Source of the DNA: Chrysomallon squamiferum
Taxonomy: Eukaryota > Mollusca > Gastropoda > Neomphalida > Peltospiridae
Assembly: GCA_012295275.1 (NCBI GenBank)
Contig: CM022667.1
Span: 1,667,001-1,702,000 of the forward strand
Direction of reading: 5' to 3'
Length of the DNA: 35,000 bases
The translations under genes were made by a program, and so were the position numbers. Of this stretch, positions 1 to 10,719 are shown piece by piece (position 1 is the first letter of the stretch; each line of letters starts with the position of its first letter). A model generated the notes under the pieces. The model ran no database searches, had not been told where the DNA came from, and worked only from the letters and a program-made list of their open reading frames with translations.

Positions 1-76
1 GCCTAACACTAATAATACTCGAATGCAAACAATATAAGAAAACAAAATTCTATGTAACAGATGCTCCAGGGACCAA

Positions 77-480
77 CATTTGACTCCATTCAGTAATTAC
101 CTATTTGACTCCATTCAGTATTTATGTATTTGACTTCATTCAGTATTTATATATTTAACTTCATTCAGTATTTATATATTTGACTTCATTCAGTATTTAT
201 GTATTTGACTCCATTCAAAATTTATCTATTTGACTCTATTCAGTATTTATGTACTTGACGCCATTCAGTATTTATATATTTGACGCCATTCAGAAATTAT
301 GTATTTGACACCATTCAGAAATTATGTATTTGACGCCATTCGGTAGGACGCCAATCAGTATGACGCCATTCAGTATTTATGTATTTGACGATATCCAGTC
401 ATTATGAATTTGACGGCGTTGGTAATTATCTATTTCACGCCATCAAGTATTATACATGCGACGCCTTTCAGTAATTATGT
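77..480. repeat. 25-bp minisatellite, about 16 copies
   Basis: A TGAC(T/G)(C/T)CATTCAGTA core recurs at exact 25-bp steps (81, 106, 131, 156, 181, 206, 231, 256, 281, 306, 331). After 331 the phase slips once, and the array continues in degenerate form through 361, 386, 411 and 436. Left-hand units read TGACTCC or TGACTTC. Right-hand units read TGACGCC, so variants are spatially sorted as expected from local unit-by-unit expansion. No open frame or gene is associated with it. Confidence 0.93.
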
Positions 481-1002
481 TGGTGCAAGGCGGAGGTACA
501 AACATGCACTTAATCTGTTCGTTACTTTATTAATACCCGTTGCTTAATTACTCTTTTTATCTTATAATTAGGTAAAAGACGATAATTAGGTATCGAATTT
601 ACTCATATATACGGTACGGTCTGTGTGTGTGTGTGTGCCTATTAATAGGAACAGGAAAAAAAAAAAAAAAAAAAAGTTAAATAATTAAGACAAAAACGCC
701 CATTTTAGCTATTAGCTTATCGAGTTTCAAGGCTTAACTCTGGCCCTAGCTTTCACTGAATAGTGCAGTTTACTATATATACGTTTATAAACAATTTTAA
801 TTCATTTCACACTAAGAAAATGTATGATAATAAACAAAGTCGGTCCTTGCTTTAAATCATTACAGTACTCCTGTACAGACACACAGTGTAAACCTAATTA
901 ATAATGTACTAACATTTTGAGGTATAATCCTAAACTAGATTTCAGTTATTGCAGCTAAATTTAGAACGATTAATGCATTAATTTTCTTTCGTTAAAGAAA
1001 TT

Positions 1003-1052
<50 letters not shown>

Positions 1053-1779
1053 ATCAGTTGAATAGAGACGTATAATAATAATAAATTAAAAATTAAAAAG
1101 TCTTTGGAAACAGTCTAAAACTACAGAAAAATTATGGAGCATTACCTCTAGTACAGTTCTTTTAGTCATAGAACTAAGAACAAAGAGATATTCGTTCGAA
1201 CTCAACCAGAAAAACACTGTCTGTATTAGACTTGTAGACTTATAAAAGAATTTCAGAATATCGATAGAAACTTGGCTACAAAATACTTTTGTTTATACTT
1301 TAGCTGTAACAGTCGTTTTAGACACGGGTCTAACAACAACGTGATATCCCAGTGGCAGTCAAACAGAACTCTATAACTGCCAAACTAGCATCACAAACAG
1401 AACCTCACACTTAGAAAAGAAAGAAAGAACAAACAACAAAAACCCTAAGAAATATTTCTTTGTCCGTTTCCATACATCTGGAACCCACCTTTCCCAACCC
1501 ACTGCAAACTGATCACACAACAAAGAAGCGATGTTCCAACTTACTCCACCAAACTTGTGTAACTGCCAAACATAAGCATCGTAACAGAAGAACTCCACAC
1601 ATGGGGAAGGAAGGAACGAAAAAAAAAAAAAAAAAAAAAAAAAATAAAAATAAAAATAAAGAAAGAGAAAGAGAAAAAGAAAGAAATGATGAGAAATAAG
1701 TTTTCTGTTTTCGTTTTACATACCTTGGTTCTGGTTGGAGATCGTATTTGTCTCTGTGCATGATGATGATGATGAATTC
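481..1779. other. Intergenic low-complexity DNA, no gene seen
   Basis: AT-rich sequence with (GT)n at 622-637 and 1005-1049, and A-runs at 656-675 and 1620-1644. The text around 1376-1430 (AACTGCCAAAC..GCATC..AACAGAA) recurs imperfectly around 1562-1625, giving a diverged direct repeat about 186 bp apart. Open frames here are homopolymer and dinucleotide translations with no recognisable protein. I see no gene. Confidence 0.7.
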
Positions 1780-2540
1780 CAAAACGGACTGCAGAAGTTT
1801 CTAACGCTGCTTAAGATATCCCAAACAAAACTTCGAGAAGGACGGCGCGACCAGGTTTTTAACTTCCGTTTAACAGTTGCTTCAAGCAGAGCAGTCAGTC
1901 AGTGAGTCCCTTCCCTTCCAGCCTGCCGAGAGCAAGAACAGTTGTAATCGGATACTGCAAGAGAACAGAACGTCTTTGGATGCGCTGCAGTTTCCTACTC
2001 TACTTTATTACTACATACACAACAACAACAACAATACGGCTAGCTTCAATTAACGTGCTTACAACCGTAGAGAGAAAATCTTGTAAAAGATGCAAGAGGG
2101 GAAAAAAACAAACAAATGAAAGTAAAAAAAAAAAAAAAAAACACTTTTTCAGAAAAGTCTTGGTGTTATTATTTGGTTTTAAATAGGTTGATGAAATGAC
2201 GTAGACATTATGGCATTTTGGGCGGTTTGTGTGAAACTTCGCATGGACGACGCTGTGAGTAAAAACAAAAGGAAACCAGCGTGTTGTGTGTGTGTGTGTA
2301 TGTGCTGACTCATGTAAGCGGGATGTAGGTGTAAATGTAGCTGCTGTTAGCGGCGCGCTACGTGAGTGAGTGTGAGTGTGTGTGTGTGTGTAACTGTGGC
2401 CTCTTGTGACCCCCAGTTGACTCTGGTCTTAACTTTGCAGTTTACTTTCAGCGAGAGATGTAGCGGGCTTGCTGTTTGCCGGGTCGTTGTCGTGGTGTTG
2501 CGAGCGCGTGATCACAGCAGTGTGCCAAAAAATATATATT
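1780..2540. promoter_or_regulatory. CpG-bearing islands, possible distal promoter or leader exon
   Basis: Two patches, 1780-2010 and 2190-2540, are clearly less AT-rich than their surroundings and contain CpGs (for example GGACGGCGCGACC near 1840 and GCGGCGCGCTACG near 2350). In this AT-rich genome such patches otherwise occur at gene starts. A short frame opens at 2210 and runs into a GT repeat, so it is unlikely to be coding. I cannot assign a gene or strand. The gene served, if any, would lie outside the window. Confidence 0.25.
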
Positions 2541-2599
2541 TATATATAAAGGAAATTATATCGTGTGTATTATCATTGTAGATAGGTATCTGTGCATTA

Positions 2600-3523
2600 T
2601 GTGAAAATCATTCCAAAAAAAAAAAAAAAAAAAATATATATATATAAAAAAACAATTAAGAAAAATAAATTATGTTTATCATGCAGAGAAAACAACAAAT
2701 ATAATTTATTTATTAAAAAAGAGAAAACCACAAAAGTATACAAGAAAAAAAAAAAATAGAAAAAAATAAATAAAGATAAACAAAACAAAGAGGCAAGCAA
2801 ACATACAACAATAAACGTACAAATAAATAAAACAAAACAGCAAAAAATAAAAATGAAAAACTTTGTAAAAAAAAAAGACAAAAAAAAAACAAATGCCAAA
2901 TCATAAAAAAATGAAAAACTAAAACAAATAAAATTAAGGCAAATTAAAAATATATATAAAAATAAACATAAAAATAAAAATAAACAAATAAAATAAAATA
3001 AAGTAAATAAATAAAAAAGGAAAGACAATTATATATATATATATATATAAAATGTAAAATGATATTTTCTTTTTTCAGTTTTGATACTCTGTTGACGATG
3101 ACGATTATGAGATAATGATGATAATGAGGGATAATAATGATAATGATGATAATTATACATGTATATTGTACTTGAACGTGTGGTATTTGCATGTGTAAAT
3201 TTGTGTGTCTGCCTGTCTATACTTTTCTATCTGTCTATCCAGCCACCCATCTCTCTGTCTATCCAGCCACCCATCTCTCTGTCTCTATCTATCCATCTAC
3301 ATCTATCTGTCTGTCAGTATTCTTAATCAAAATCAGAGTTTCTGTTAAAGTGAGCTGGTATAACATTTTGTAATCATCGTGACAGCGGGATTTTGAATAT
3401 GTAAATACTTACATGCTAATTGCAGCACTGTACAAGCAACGTCAGTTTAAGTGTTACAAGTAACTACAAATTTTAAGTAAAAAAATGTGTAAAAATATGT
3501 AAAATAAAAAACAAATAATAATA

Positions 3524-3569
<46 letters not shown>

Positions 3570-4152
3570 GCGTTCGTATGTGCGTGTGCATATATATATA
3601 TTTTTATATACATATGTATATGTATGCTTCTGTCTTTCTCTCATATATATAGCTTAACGGACTTTCACCATCGTCAGATATACATTCGCTCCTATAAATC
3701 TATTAATTTCAGGGCCTATTGGATTTGGAAGTATTATTATTATTATTATTATTATTGAAGTATTAATATTTGATTATTATTATCATCATCATCCTCATCA
3801 TTATTTTAATGACGCCTCGACGCATTTTAATACCGGTGGCCCAGTACCACATCTTTAGACTTACTTTACAGTCAAAAAAAATAAATAAAATAAAATAAAA
3901 TAAAATTCATTAACTGTAGACACAGACCGATGATCTAAAAAAAAATAATAAGAAGAAAATAAAACATTAAAAAATAATAATAAATAATAATAATTATTAT
4001 AATGATGATTATGATAATAATAATAATAATAATAACAATAAATAATAATAATGAAGAAATTTAACGATAAATTTAAAATTGCAAATATAAAAATTAACAA
4101 ATATGATAATAGATTTGAAACAAATTCATATATTATTGCAGACATAAGCGCA

Positions 4153-4199
<47 letters not shown>

Positions 4200-4430
4200 C
4201 GATGATGATGATGGAGATTATTGTTATTACCATCTATTGATGATGATAATAACTCAAACATATAATCATTTTAGCAATCTTAAATATTTTATCGCATGAA
4301 ATAAAAATTAATATAATAAAATGTACACCTAATTAAATGTATAAATAATATTTAATTACAAACAAATACAAATTTAATTAATTTCTTTTAAGAGAAAAAC
4401 AACAAACAAAACAAACAAATACAGAAACTT
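2600..4430. repeat. A-rich tract and clustered microsatellites
   Basis: 2610-3010 is an A-rich stretch (AAATAAA-like) whose minus-strand frame translates to Phe/Leu-rich nonsense. It is followed by (AT)n at 3030-3050 and a duplicated 24-mer CTGTCTATCCAGCCACCCAT near 3231-3275, which leads into TCTA/CTGT repeats. Next come (TG)n at 3525-3564, (ATT)n at 3731-3756, (AAT)n at 4012-4050 and (AAT)n at 4152-4197 followed by GATGATG. Short open frames (poly-Val-Cys, poly-Asn, poly-Tyr) are translations of these repeats. No gene seen. Confidence 0.85.
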
Positions 4431-4439
4431 ACAAGAAAA

Positions 4440-5083
4440 ACCCGGCCCGAACTCTGAACAATAGTCAAACAAAACAATACACGTAACCAGGTAAATACGT
4501 CACTGAATTCATGGCGTCATAGAGGCGATAGGTTAATAATTTATATCTGAAGTAAATGAACTAAAAGAACAGTGGAAAGTTTTTAATAATTACTTGAATT
4601 TCAAATATTTTAATCTTTTTTCCTTGTTTAATATTTAAATAAGTTTTATGCTGTTTACTTATGAAAACAAACGTATTTCTTCATACCTATTTAAAGTTAA
4701 GCTAGCAAATGTCGCGGAACATGGTGACTTTGGTTCGCCATTTTGATACTAAAACATAACTTAATCGTTTGTTTGCATTCTTCTCGTCTGCACCACTATA
4801 CTGTTAACTTCCGCTACATTCTTAATTTTTATATGCATAATTTAAATTGCATAATCTTATTGATTAATAATGGATTATTGTGCAGTCATTGAATACCTAT
4901 TTCCATAGTTTACCGAAGTTTTTATTATATATATATTTTAAAAAAAATTCTAGATTTCCAAGTTTATACATCATCTGATTAATATGACTTTTTATTAACT
5001 ATAAATATACATGTAAATCAAACGCTTTCCCCATCTATTCTAATTACACCTATTTCGCTCTCTCATTTGGCCAAAAGAAACAT
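4440..5083. promoter_or_regulatory. CpG-bearing patch beside the promoter-block copy
   Basis: 4441-4545 and 4700-4800 are richer in C and G than their flanks. They carry TACGTCACTG near 4495 and GGCGTCATAG near 4513, which resemble half-sites of cAMP-response elements. On the minus strand, CAAAATGGCGAACC (ATG at 4741-4739) resembles the YY1 consensus often found at animal transcription starts, but its frame closes after 14 codons. I read this as a possible minus-strand promoter or relic. The strand and target gene are inference. Confidence 0.3.
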
Positions 5084-5185
5084 GGGACCATGACAATCAC
5101 AACATGTTCAGTACGACGGAAGTAAAGATGCTAATAAATATTCATAACGTGTAATACTTCATGAATATTCAATAACTACAACACG
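5084..5185 (-). promoter_or_regulatory. Inverted copy of the TARS promoter block
   Basis: Read on the minus strand, this stretch aligns with 10515-10612 just upstream of the intact TARS start codon. Shared text includes GAATATTCATNAAGTATTAC, an AATATTNATTAGCA stretch and TTGTTGTGATTGTCATG. The TATAAATA of the intact gene reads TATGAATA here. Similarity stops abruptly past GTGATTGTCATG, so exon 1 was not found. It lies beyond the 3' end of the inverted partial gene copy (6400-8995), in the right orientation to be the head of another minus-strand copy. Confidence 0.75.
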
Positions 5186-5229
5186 GCACGAACTGTCAGT
5201 TTTACGTCACATATAGTTCTGACACTCTA

Positions 5230-6399
5230 TTGAGAAACGCGGGAAAAAACAAACCAATGTCCACGTGTTTTGTTATGCCATAGCAATTTCATACGTTTCT
5301 CTGAATGATCATGATATATGAAAGTGTTGTTTGCGTTTTGTTTGTTTGTAATTAATAAGAGTAATAAAATAATCAAAAATGTTAATTTTAAATAATAAAA
5401 AACAAAAATAAAAAAAAAAAAAAATTTTTTTTTTTTTATTTGAATGTATTTTGCAGGAGTGTGTGTATGTATGTATATGTATATATATATATAGATATAT
5501 ACACATGATAACAGTGCTAACAATAACATAAGTCAATAGTCTGATAAACTGACTAGCAATTTTTAAAACATATCTGGATATAAGAGATAATAAAAAGGGT
5601 AATATATTTATCAGACAAGGAATATAAAATAAATACTAATGATGATAACAACATCAAGAATGCTTCAACAATTTGTTTTATTAATTTTTATTTTACTGAT
5701 GTATTTATATATGTTGTAACAGAAATGGGGTTGGGCATATAGACCTAATTGTCTGTTTTGAAACATGAGTACCTGGCACCATTCCATGTCAAATCCATTA
5801 CAGGGTTCATTTCTTGTCCAATATTAGATGTTTTGGAAGAAGCATACAGGAGTTAGCATCTTATAAACAGGGATGAGACAAGCATTTAAATGACAAACAC
5901 TATTAAATATGATCTTCATTTGTTTCTAAATCTAGCATTATGAACAAACAACTTGACAGGTAATGCTTGTTTACAAAATTACACAATCCTATCCAAATCT
6001 TCATTGTTTAGATTCTTTAGAGAATCTAGCAAACAGAAGTTACATTGTCTAAAATTATAACTACTAAATTTGTATTTGATATGTTTAGTTTGAGAATTGT
6101 TGTGACTGAATGCTTGTGATAATTATACATTTAAACCACCTTTCATTGTTGATAATTTATTGTAATTCTTTTTAAGCTTTCTTGACAAACTGCTGTGGAT
6201 TATGAATGTGATGATTTTTTTTGCTTCCAAAAAAAAGAACATTTTTAAACTAATCATAGTCATACTTTTAGCATGTTTCTAGGTTTTAATCTGCAGTTAC
6301 ATGCTAGGTTTATGTATATTTTAATTTGTAATTAGAAACACTGGTCTCTATTCTACCTCTTGTTTTGATCCTTGCAACAAGATAACAGTTCTAAATTTA
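5230..6399. other. Intergenic DNA, no gene seen
   Basis: AT-rich sequence containing an A14-T13 block at 5411-5437 (self-complementary) and alternating (AT/GT)n around 5460-5500. 5700-6390 has more even composition but no open frame above about 30 codons. It also shows no similarity that I could see to the remainder of TARS intron 16. Nothing supportable as a gene. Confidence 0.6.
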
Positions 6400-6479
6400 C
6401 AAAAAAACTTTTATTCACCAACTGCCAAGCAATGTACATTTTCATAATTTTATTACAACAAAAAATAAACTCTTCTTAC

Positions 6480-6581
6480 CATTTGCCAGCAAAGTTTTCA
6501 CATAAAATGGCAACAAATCTTTCAACAGATCCAAGATTGGCACGGTGAATAATAACAGAAGTTTCTTTCTCTCCCTGCTCA
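6480..6581 (-). pseudogene. TARS exon 16 copy
   Basis: Same 102-nt length as the intact exon at 22149-22250, with acceptor TTTCAG and donor GTAAGA retained. I count six substitutions. Three are silent; one pair changes Pro to Ser before the VIIHR stretch and Ile to Asn in HRAILGS, which becomes HRANLGS. HRAILGS is the invariant stretch carrying a zinc-ligand His and leading to motif 3 in the intact enzyme. The change at such a conserved site fits relaxed constraint. Confidence 0.95.
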
Positions 6582-7115
6582 CTGAAATATTTTATAAATT
6601 ATAATTATTATTATTTTTTTTTTATATAAGATTTATTTGTTTCATAATATCACAATTTATTTACTGTACCAATCTGCAATAACTAGATACAGTAAATAAT
6701 TATTAATAAAGACAGACCTATCAAATTAAAAATTATTTATTAAAAAAAAAAAAAAAAAAAAAATGTGGCAGCCTTAGTTTCATAGATATTAAAAACAATA
6801 TTTAAAATATATCCCATTTTGAAAATATATTTAAGCCTTAATCATTTAAACATTCAAAATAAGTTTCTCAATTAAATTTTTTTTTTTAAATTCTAATAGC
6901 ACACACATCCAAGTTTCACAATGTTATGTTTAAAAATTTATAGTTTTTACCTTAATCATGTAAGGCTATCACGTTTTATTTTAAAATTTCATATTATACT
7001 ATTATTAAATTACTGCAGAATTATTTTTGGATGTTTACAGATATATCAGGTTAGTAATGTTCTGTTTTAACAGCTTTTGTTTGTTAATTTGTTTCAGAAT
7101 CTAAAATATTTTTAC

Positions 7116-7181
7116 TTTTGGCCCATAGAAAGCTCCATCTTGTGGATTCAGTTCCCATTTTTCACCAAATGCTTCTAGTTG
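7116..7181 (-). pseudogene. TARS exon 14 copy with 12-nt deletion
   Basis: Matches the intact exon at 21189-21266 but is 66 nt instead of 78. The codons for Asp-Ser-Leu-Asp after QLE are missing and the frame is kept. Acceptor (TTTTTTTCAG) and donor (GTAAAA) survive. The remaining residues [19 protein letters not shown] are unchanged. The removed residues belong to a helix next to the active-site strand in class II ThrRS, so a product would probably be damaged. Confidence 0.93.
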
Positions 7182-7626
7182 CTGAAAAAAATAAAATAAT
7201 AATACTGATACATATCATTATGTTGCAAAACATTACAACAATTTTAATCTTTAATACAAAAAGAAAAATACAGATATGCACCAAAAACATAAAAACATGT
7301 AATTGCCAATCCACATTATTTAAAATATTATAAAACATAAATAAATGACCAGTATTTGTAGTATTTATTTCTAGTAGTAATAATTTAATTTGTAATGATA
7401 AACTAATGCTATTTCTAACAATAATAATTTAATAAAACTTAGTTAACCTCAGGTTCTGGGTAATAATAATTAACCATGGTTAATAATCTTGATTATTTTT
7501 TTTTTTTTGTTATTATTATTATTTTTTTTTTTTTTTTTAATGAAATCTGTGAAGTCTGGTTAAGAAGTAAATAAAAATTATTCAGCTATTTTTTTTATTT
7601 TTTTTTTTTGTGACAAATAAATTTTG

Positions 7627-7636
<10 letters not shown>

Positions 7637-7706
<70 letters not shown>
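7637..7706. repeat. (AT)n microsatellite
   Basis: About 70 bp of nearly pure AT dinucleotide with a single TTTAT interruption near 7680. It sits in the intron-4-derived part of the inverted TARS copy, where the intact gene has a mixed TA/TG repeat at about 15500-15560. The two arms have therefore diverged by repeat turnover. Confidence 0.95.
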
Positions 7707-7712
<6 letters not shown>

Positions 7713-7814
7713 GTAAAATACAGCTATCTATAATTCCATATATAAGATATACAAAATAACCCAATATTTTACATTTAAAAAATAAACAAACAGTATATTC
7801 TGTAACCTACTCAC

Positions 7815-7944
7815 TTTCCTTCCAAACCCATGTCATGGTAAAATCCATTATCAACTGGTGGCCCATAACAAAGATGGCCTCCGTATTCTTTTTCCATGGC
7901 TTCACCAAGAATGTGCACACTTGAGTGCCAGAATACATACTGCC
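7815..7944 (-). pseudogene. TARS exon 4 copy
   Basis: 130 nt, the same length as the intact exon at 15267-15396, with four substitutions and no indel. Acceptor TATTTCAG and donor GTGAGT are preserved, and the flanking intron 4 is also close to identical for about 60 bp. Two amino-acid changes result: Ala to Val inside the HSSAH zinc/editing motif, and the second Tyr of GFYYDM to His. The exon alone is open but cannot join exon 14 in frame. Confidence 0.96.
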
Positions 7945-9023
7945 CTGAAATATAACAATACATTTTGTTTTTTTTTTTTTTTTTTTTTTTAAATGACATC
8001 AGTTATTTGTGTAGATGTTTGTGTGAGAGAGTGCACACCTGTATGTGTGTAAAATATTAAAAACATATTTGCATAACCCCTTTTTAAATTATATTTTGGA
8101 TTTTTATGGATATATTTACTATAAGGAATATATAACTGAAATAAACTGATTGGTACAGTTATGAAGACTTTCTTTATTATTTATAAACAATTTAAGATTT
8201 CAAATAGCTTTTTGTAGTGTTCTAAGATTAAATAGTGTGTGGAAAATCCTGTGTAAAACAAGCCATGTATGAATCATAACATTACTTCTTGTTTTCATAA
8301 TAAAATAATCAGATACACACCTAAGAATGAGACAGCGTTAAATTAATTAAAACCTTTGATAAATTGAAAACAATAATTAGTAATTTCTTACATTATTAAA
8401 ATAAATACAGGAGAAAAAATAGAATATTTCAAATGAGGTCAGAAACACCTTGAATACATTATACAAGGAACTGATAAGATAACCAAACAGGAAAAAATTA
8501 AAAGTTAAAAAAAAAATTTACTTTGATCTGCCTCTGTTTATACTATGAAAAAAGTACATAAATGACAGCTAGCTTCTTATCTAAACATGTCAAAGCTTTT
8601 TTGTTTATTCCACTGGGTCAGCTTATGCAATATGTATGCAATATTGACAAGTATTGTTCAAGTATCTAAGCAGCAATAAGGAAAAGGAAAGTTGGCTACC
8701 ACTTTTATTGCAGTGAATCAACTATTTATATCCTAACTGAATATAATACATGAAAATTTAAAACTGTTGGAATATGCAACACTTATGACTTGTAACTAAA
8801 AAACATCTAAGGATGATGCAACAAATTAATTATCCACCTAAACTGACATCTAAGGAATAAATTGTATAAGCATTATGTTAGTTTTTATATTCATATTCAG
8901 CTTTGAGATATATATATATATACTATAATTGTCAGCAGTTTAAGTAATTTAAGGTAATTTAATATTTGAAATATTCTGCTCATTCATGAAATCAAACAAG
9001 AGTGGACTTGTTTTATATATAAA

Positions 9024-9148
9024 GAAAAAAAAGAATAATAATAATTATAATAATAATAATAATGAAGAAGTTTTCACAGAAAGACCATGACCATGTTCCC
9101 CTAAGATAAATATCAACACAATATAATAATAATAATAATAATAATAAC

Positions 9149-9187
<39 letters not shown>

Positions 9188-9210
9188 TATAATAATTATA
9201 ATAATAATAA
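9024..9210. repeat. (AAT)n microsatellites
   Basis: Two trinucleotide blocks, 9024-9062 and 9122-9210, lie between the inverted TARS copy and the intact gene. They fall in the would-be loop between the two arms. Confidence 0.93.
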
Positions 9211-10240
9211 TATAAATTTTAATATGGCTGAACAAGTAATTTGGATCAGATAACAATCATTACAGACTAAGGTAGATTCTAGTAAGTTGGATGTAGTTAG
9301 AAATTAAAGTTTTCATCAACAACTACCTACAAATACTGTTACGAACAACTCAAAAACAAATATTTTTAAATTTATTTTTCAATAATACACACACACATAT
9401 ATAACTAATTAAATTTGTACAACAGCTTTCTTAATATTAGTCTTATACTTAACTAATATATATTTATAATATTGCAATAATTAAAAATCCATTAAAATCT
9501 TTCCGGTATCTGCTCATGTCAGTGAAGTCTGCCTCTATGGTAAAAAAAAAAAAGGGAATTTTCCATCATTCCAAATAACAGTCAAATTATCAGGGTGCAG
9601 GGATAAAGGAATGGTAGACACATCTGACGAATTAAAAATTGAATTCACACTTAAAAGCACCAGCTATGAAAACAGATTATCATTATAGACCTTGCTGCAG
9701 TAACAATTCCAACACCAACACAAAATACAAACTTTGATTCAAACAAATAAACAGACACACAAATGTTTGATTAAATAAATTCAAAGTAACAATCACAATA
9801 ATAAACAAAACATCAAGCAAATACTTTAAATACAAAACAATTAATAAATAATTTAATTTACTTTCAGACTATAGGACCTAATACTAACCAGGTTATTGGA
9901 TCAGAAAACTGTATATAATAATGAAAATAAGTTAATTACTTTCTTATTTTTTTAGGTACACAATAAAACTTGTCATTTCAGGCTTGAAAAAGTGGAAATA
10001 AAAATTAAAACCGTAAACCTAGTATAGGTCAAATGAAAGTTTGTTGCCACTTGTAAATAGATTTCAACGCAACATGATTATTACCGTTGTTCTTGATGTT
10101 GTGTTCTTGTTGTTATCACTATTTTATTTGTTTGTTTATTTATTTATAATTTAATTTATCAAAATATTTAATATTTATTTTATACTTTTTTTTTTATTAT
10201 ATATATAATTTTTCTCCTCCCTTATTATTAAAATAACCAA
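9211..10240. other. Spacer between inverted arms, no gene seen
   Basis: AT-rich sequence without recognisable coding potential. One minus-strand stretch at about 9470-9663 looks protein-like at first and has an acceptor-like TTTTCATAG upstream. A 12-nt homopolymer leads straight into an in-frame stop, so I do not annotate it. No similarity to the 5' end of TARS was found here. Confidence 0.6.
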
Positions 10241-10668
10241 CAACCCACCCCCGACCCCACCAGAACCAGCTCCTTACACTTCGATCTGCACGACACTCTT
10301 TTGCATCTTTCAAGTTGTAGGCGTTACGAGAACCCTTTATCTTTCCTTCCTAAACTCTTTTCTACGACAAGCACCCCAGCTTTGTCACTGTCAGAAAAGG
10401 GGCCTGTCGCAGACGTACGTCACAACAACATGATCATAACATGCTTTGATTAGCACGTTCATTTTTAGTCACTCCCTCCCCTCACAACTGTCGGGGACAT
10501 AATGGGCTTTGAAGTTTATTGTTAACATGAATATTCATAAAGTATTACTGGTATAAATATTCATTAGCAACTTTGCTTTCGTCACACTGGACTTGTTGTG
10601 ATTGTCATGCTCCGAAGAAATAGAATTGTGTAACGTCCGGCAAGGGAGAGTAGTCTATGAGAAGCAGC
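10241..10668 (+). promoter_or_regulatory. TARS promoter and 5' leader
   Basis: Composition shifts to higher GC here (poly-C-rich 10241-10265, several CpGs). GACGTACGTCAC at about 10411-10422 contains a CRE-like TACGTCAC. A perfect palindrome ATGAATATTCAT lies at 10527-10538 and resembles paired POU-homeodomain sites. TATAAATA at 10552-10559 is well placed as a TATA box. Initiation about 30 bp downstream would leave a leader of roughly 85 nt before the ATG at 10669. Factor assignments are inference from motif resemblance only. The block 10515-10612 is repeated in inverse orientation at 5084-5185. Confidence 0.55.
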
Positions 10669-10719
10669 ATGGCGGATAACGTGGCTAAGGAAGTCGAAGC
10701 GATGAACATTTCTGAGAAG
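10669..10719 (+). CDS. TARS1: TARS probable first coding exon
   Basis: The ATG at 10669 sits in CAGCATGGCGG, a good animal start context, and opens [17 protein letters not shown]. This acidic, lysine-flanked N-terminus resembles invertebrate TARS starts. Exon 2 must begin in phase 0. The GT at 10727 would leave phase 1 and fails. AAG|GCACGG at 10719/10720 keeps phase as a non-canonical GC donor. Alternatively a short lysine-rich exon between 10727 and 14083 restores phase. I saw no obvious candidate, so the exon end is tentative while the start is fairly convincing. Confidence 0.55.

Larger units (their letters stand above)
6400..8995 (-). pseudogene. Inverted partial duplicate of threonyl-tRNA synthetase
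   Basis: Read on the minus strand, the segment is collinear with the intact TARS gene but much shortened. 8745-8995 matches intron 1 at about 10890-11155, and 8120-8700 matches intron 1 at about 12705-13410. 7700-8040 matches the end of intron 3, exon 4 and the start of intron 4. 7390-7590 matches intron 10 near 18840-19000. 6940-7340 matches intron 13, exon 14 and intron 14, and 6580-6840 matches intron 15. 6400-6581 matches exon 16 and the head of intron 16. Exons 1-3, 5-13, 15 and 17-19 are missing. Introns are present, so this is a DNA-level inverted duplication, not a processed copy. Exon 4 ends in phase 2 while exon 14 starts in phase 0, and exon 14 ends in phase 0 while exon 16 expects two carried bases. 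No in-frame product can therefore be spliced. Confidence 0.95.

Noticed and set aside
77-480. Regular 25-bp repeats that could suggest a CRISPR array
   Set aside because: Units abut directly without distinct spacers, drift gradually, and the surroundings are eukaryotic with no cas genes. It is a minisatellite.
2597-3028. 143-codon minus-strand open frame
   Set aside because: It is the translation of an A-rich tract (Phe, Leu, Tyr, Ile only) and is low complexity.
5765-5860. Short plus-strand protein-like stretch (YLAPFHVKSITGF)
   Set aside because: Only about 30 codons between stops, with no matching splice sites and no recognised family.
7811-7999. A separate small minus-strand gene
   Set aside because: It is the TARS exon 4 copy with flanking intron read through. 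It has no start codon of its own that makes sense.
6400-8995. Assembly artefact from the other haplotype explaining the second TARS copy
   Set aside because: The copy is inverted, lacks most exons and has diverged in introns and by many indels, which is unlike an allelic duplicate. Long reads would still be useful confirmation.
9464-9663. Minus-strand protein-like stretch with an acceptor-like upstream sequence
   Set aside because: A 12-nt homopolymer at 9542-9553 leads into an in-frame TAG, no donor follows, and no family is recognisable.
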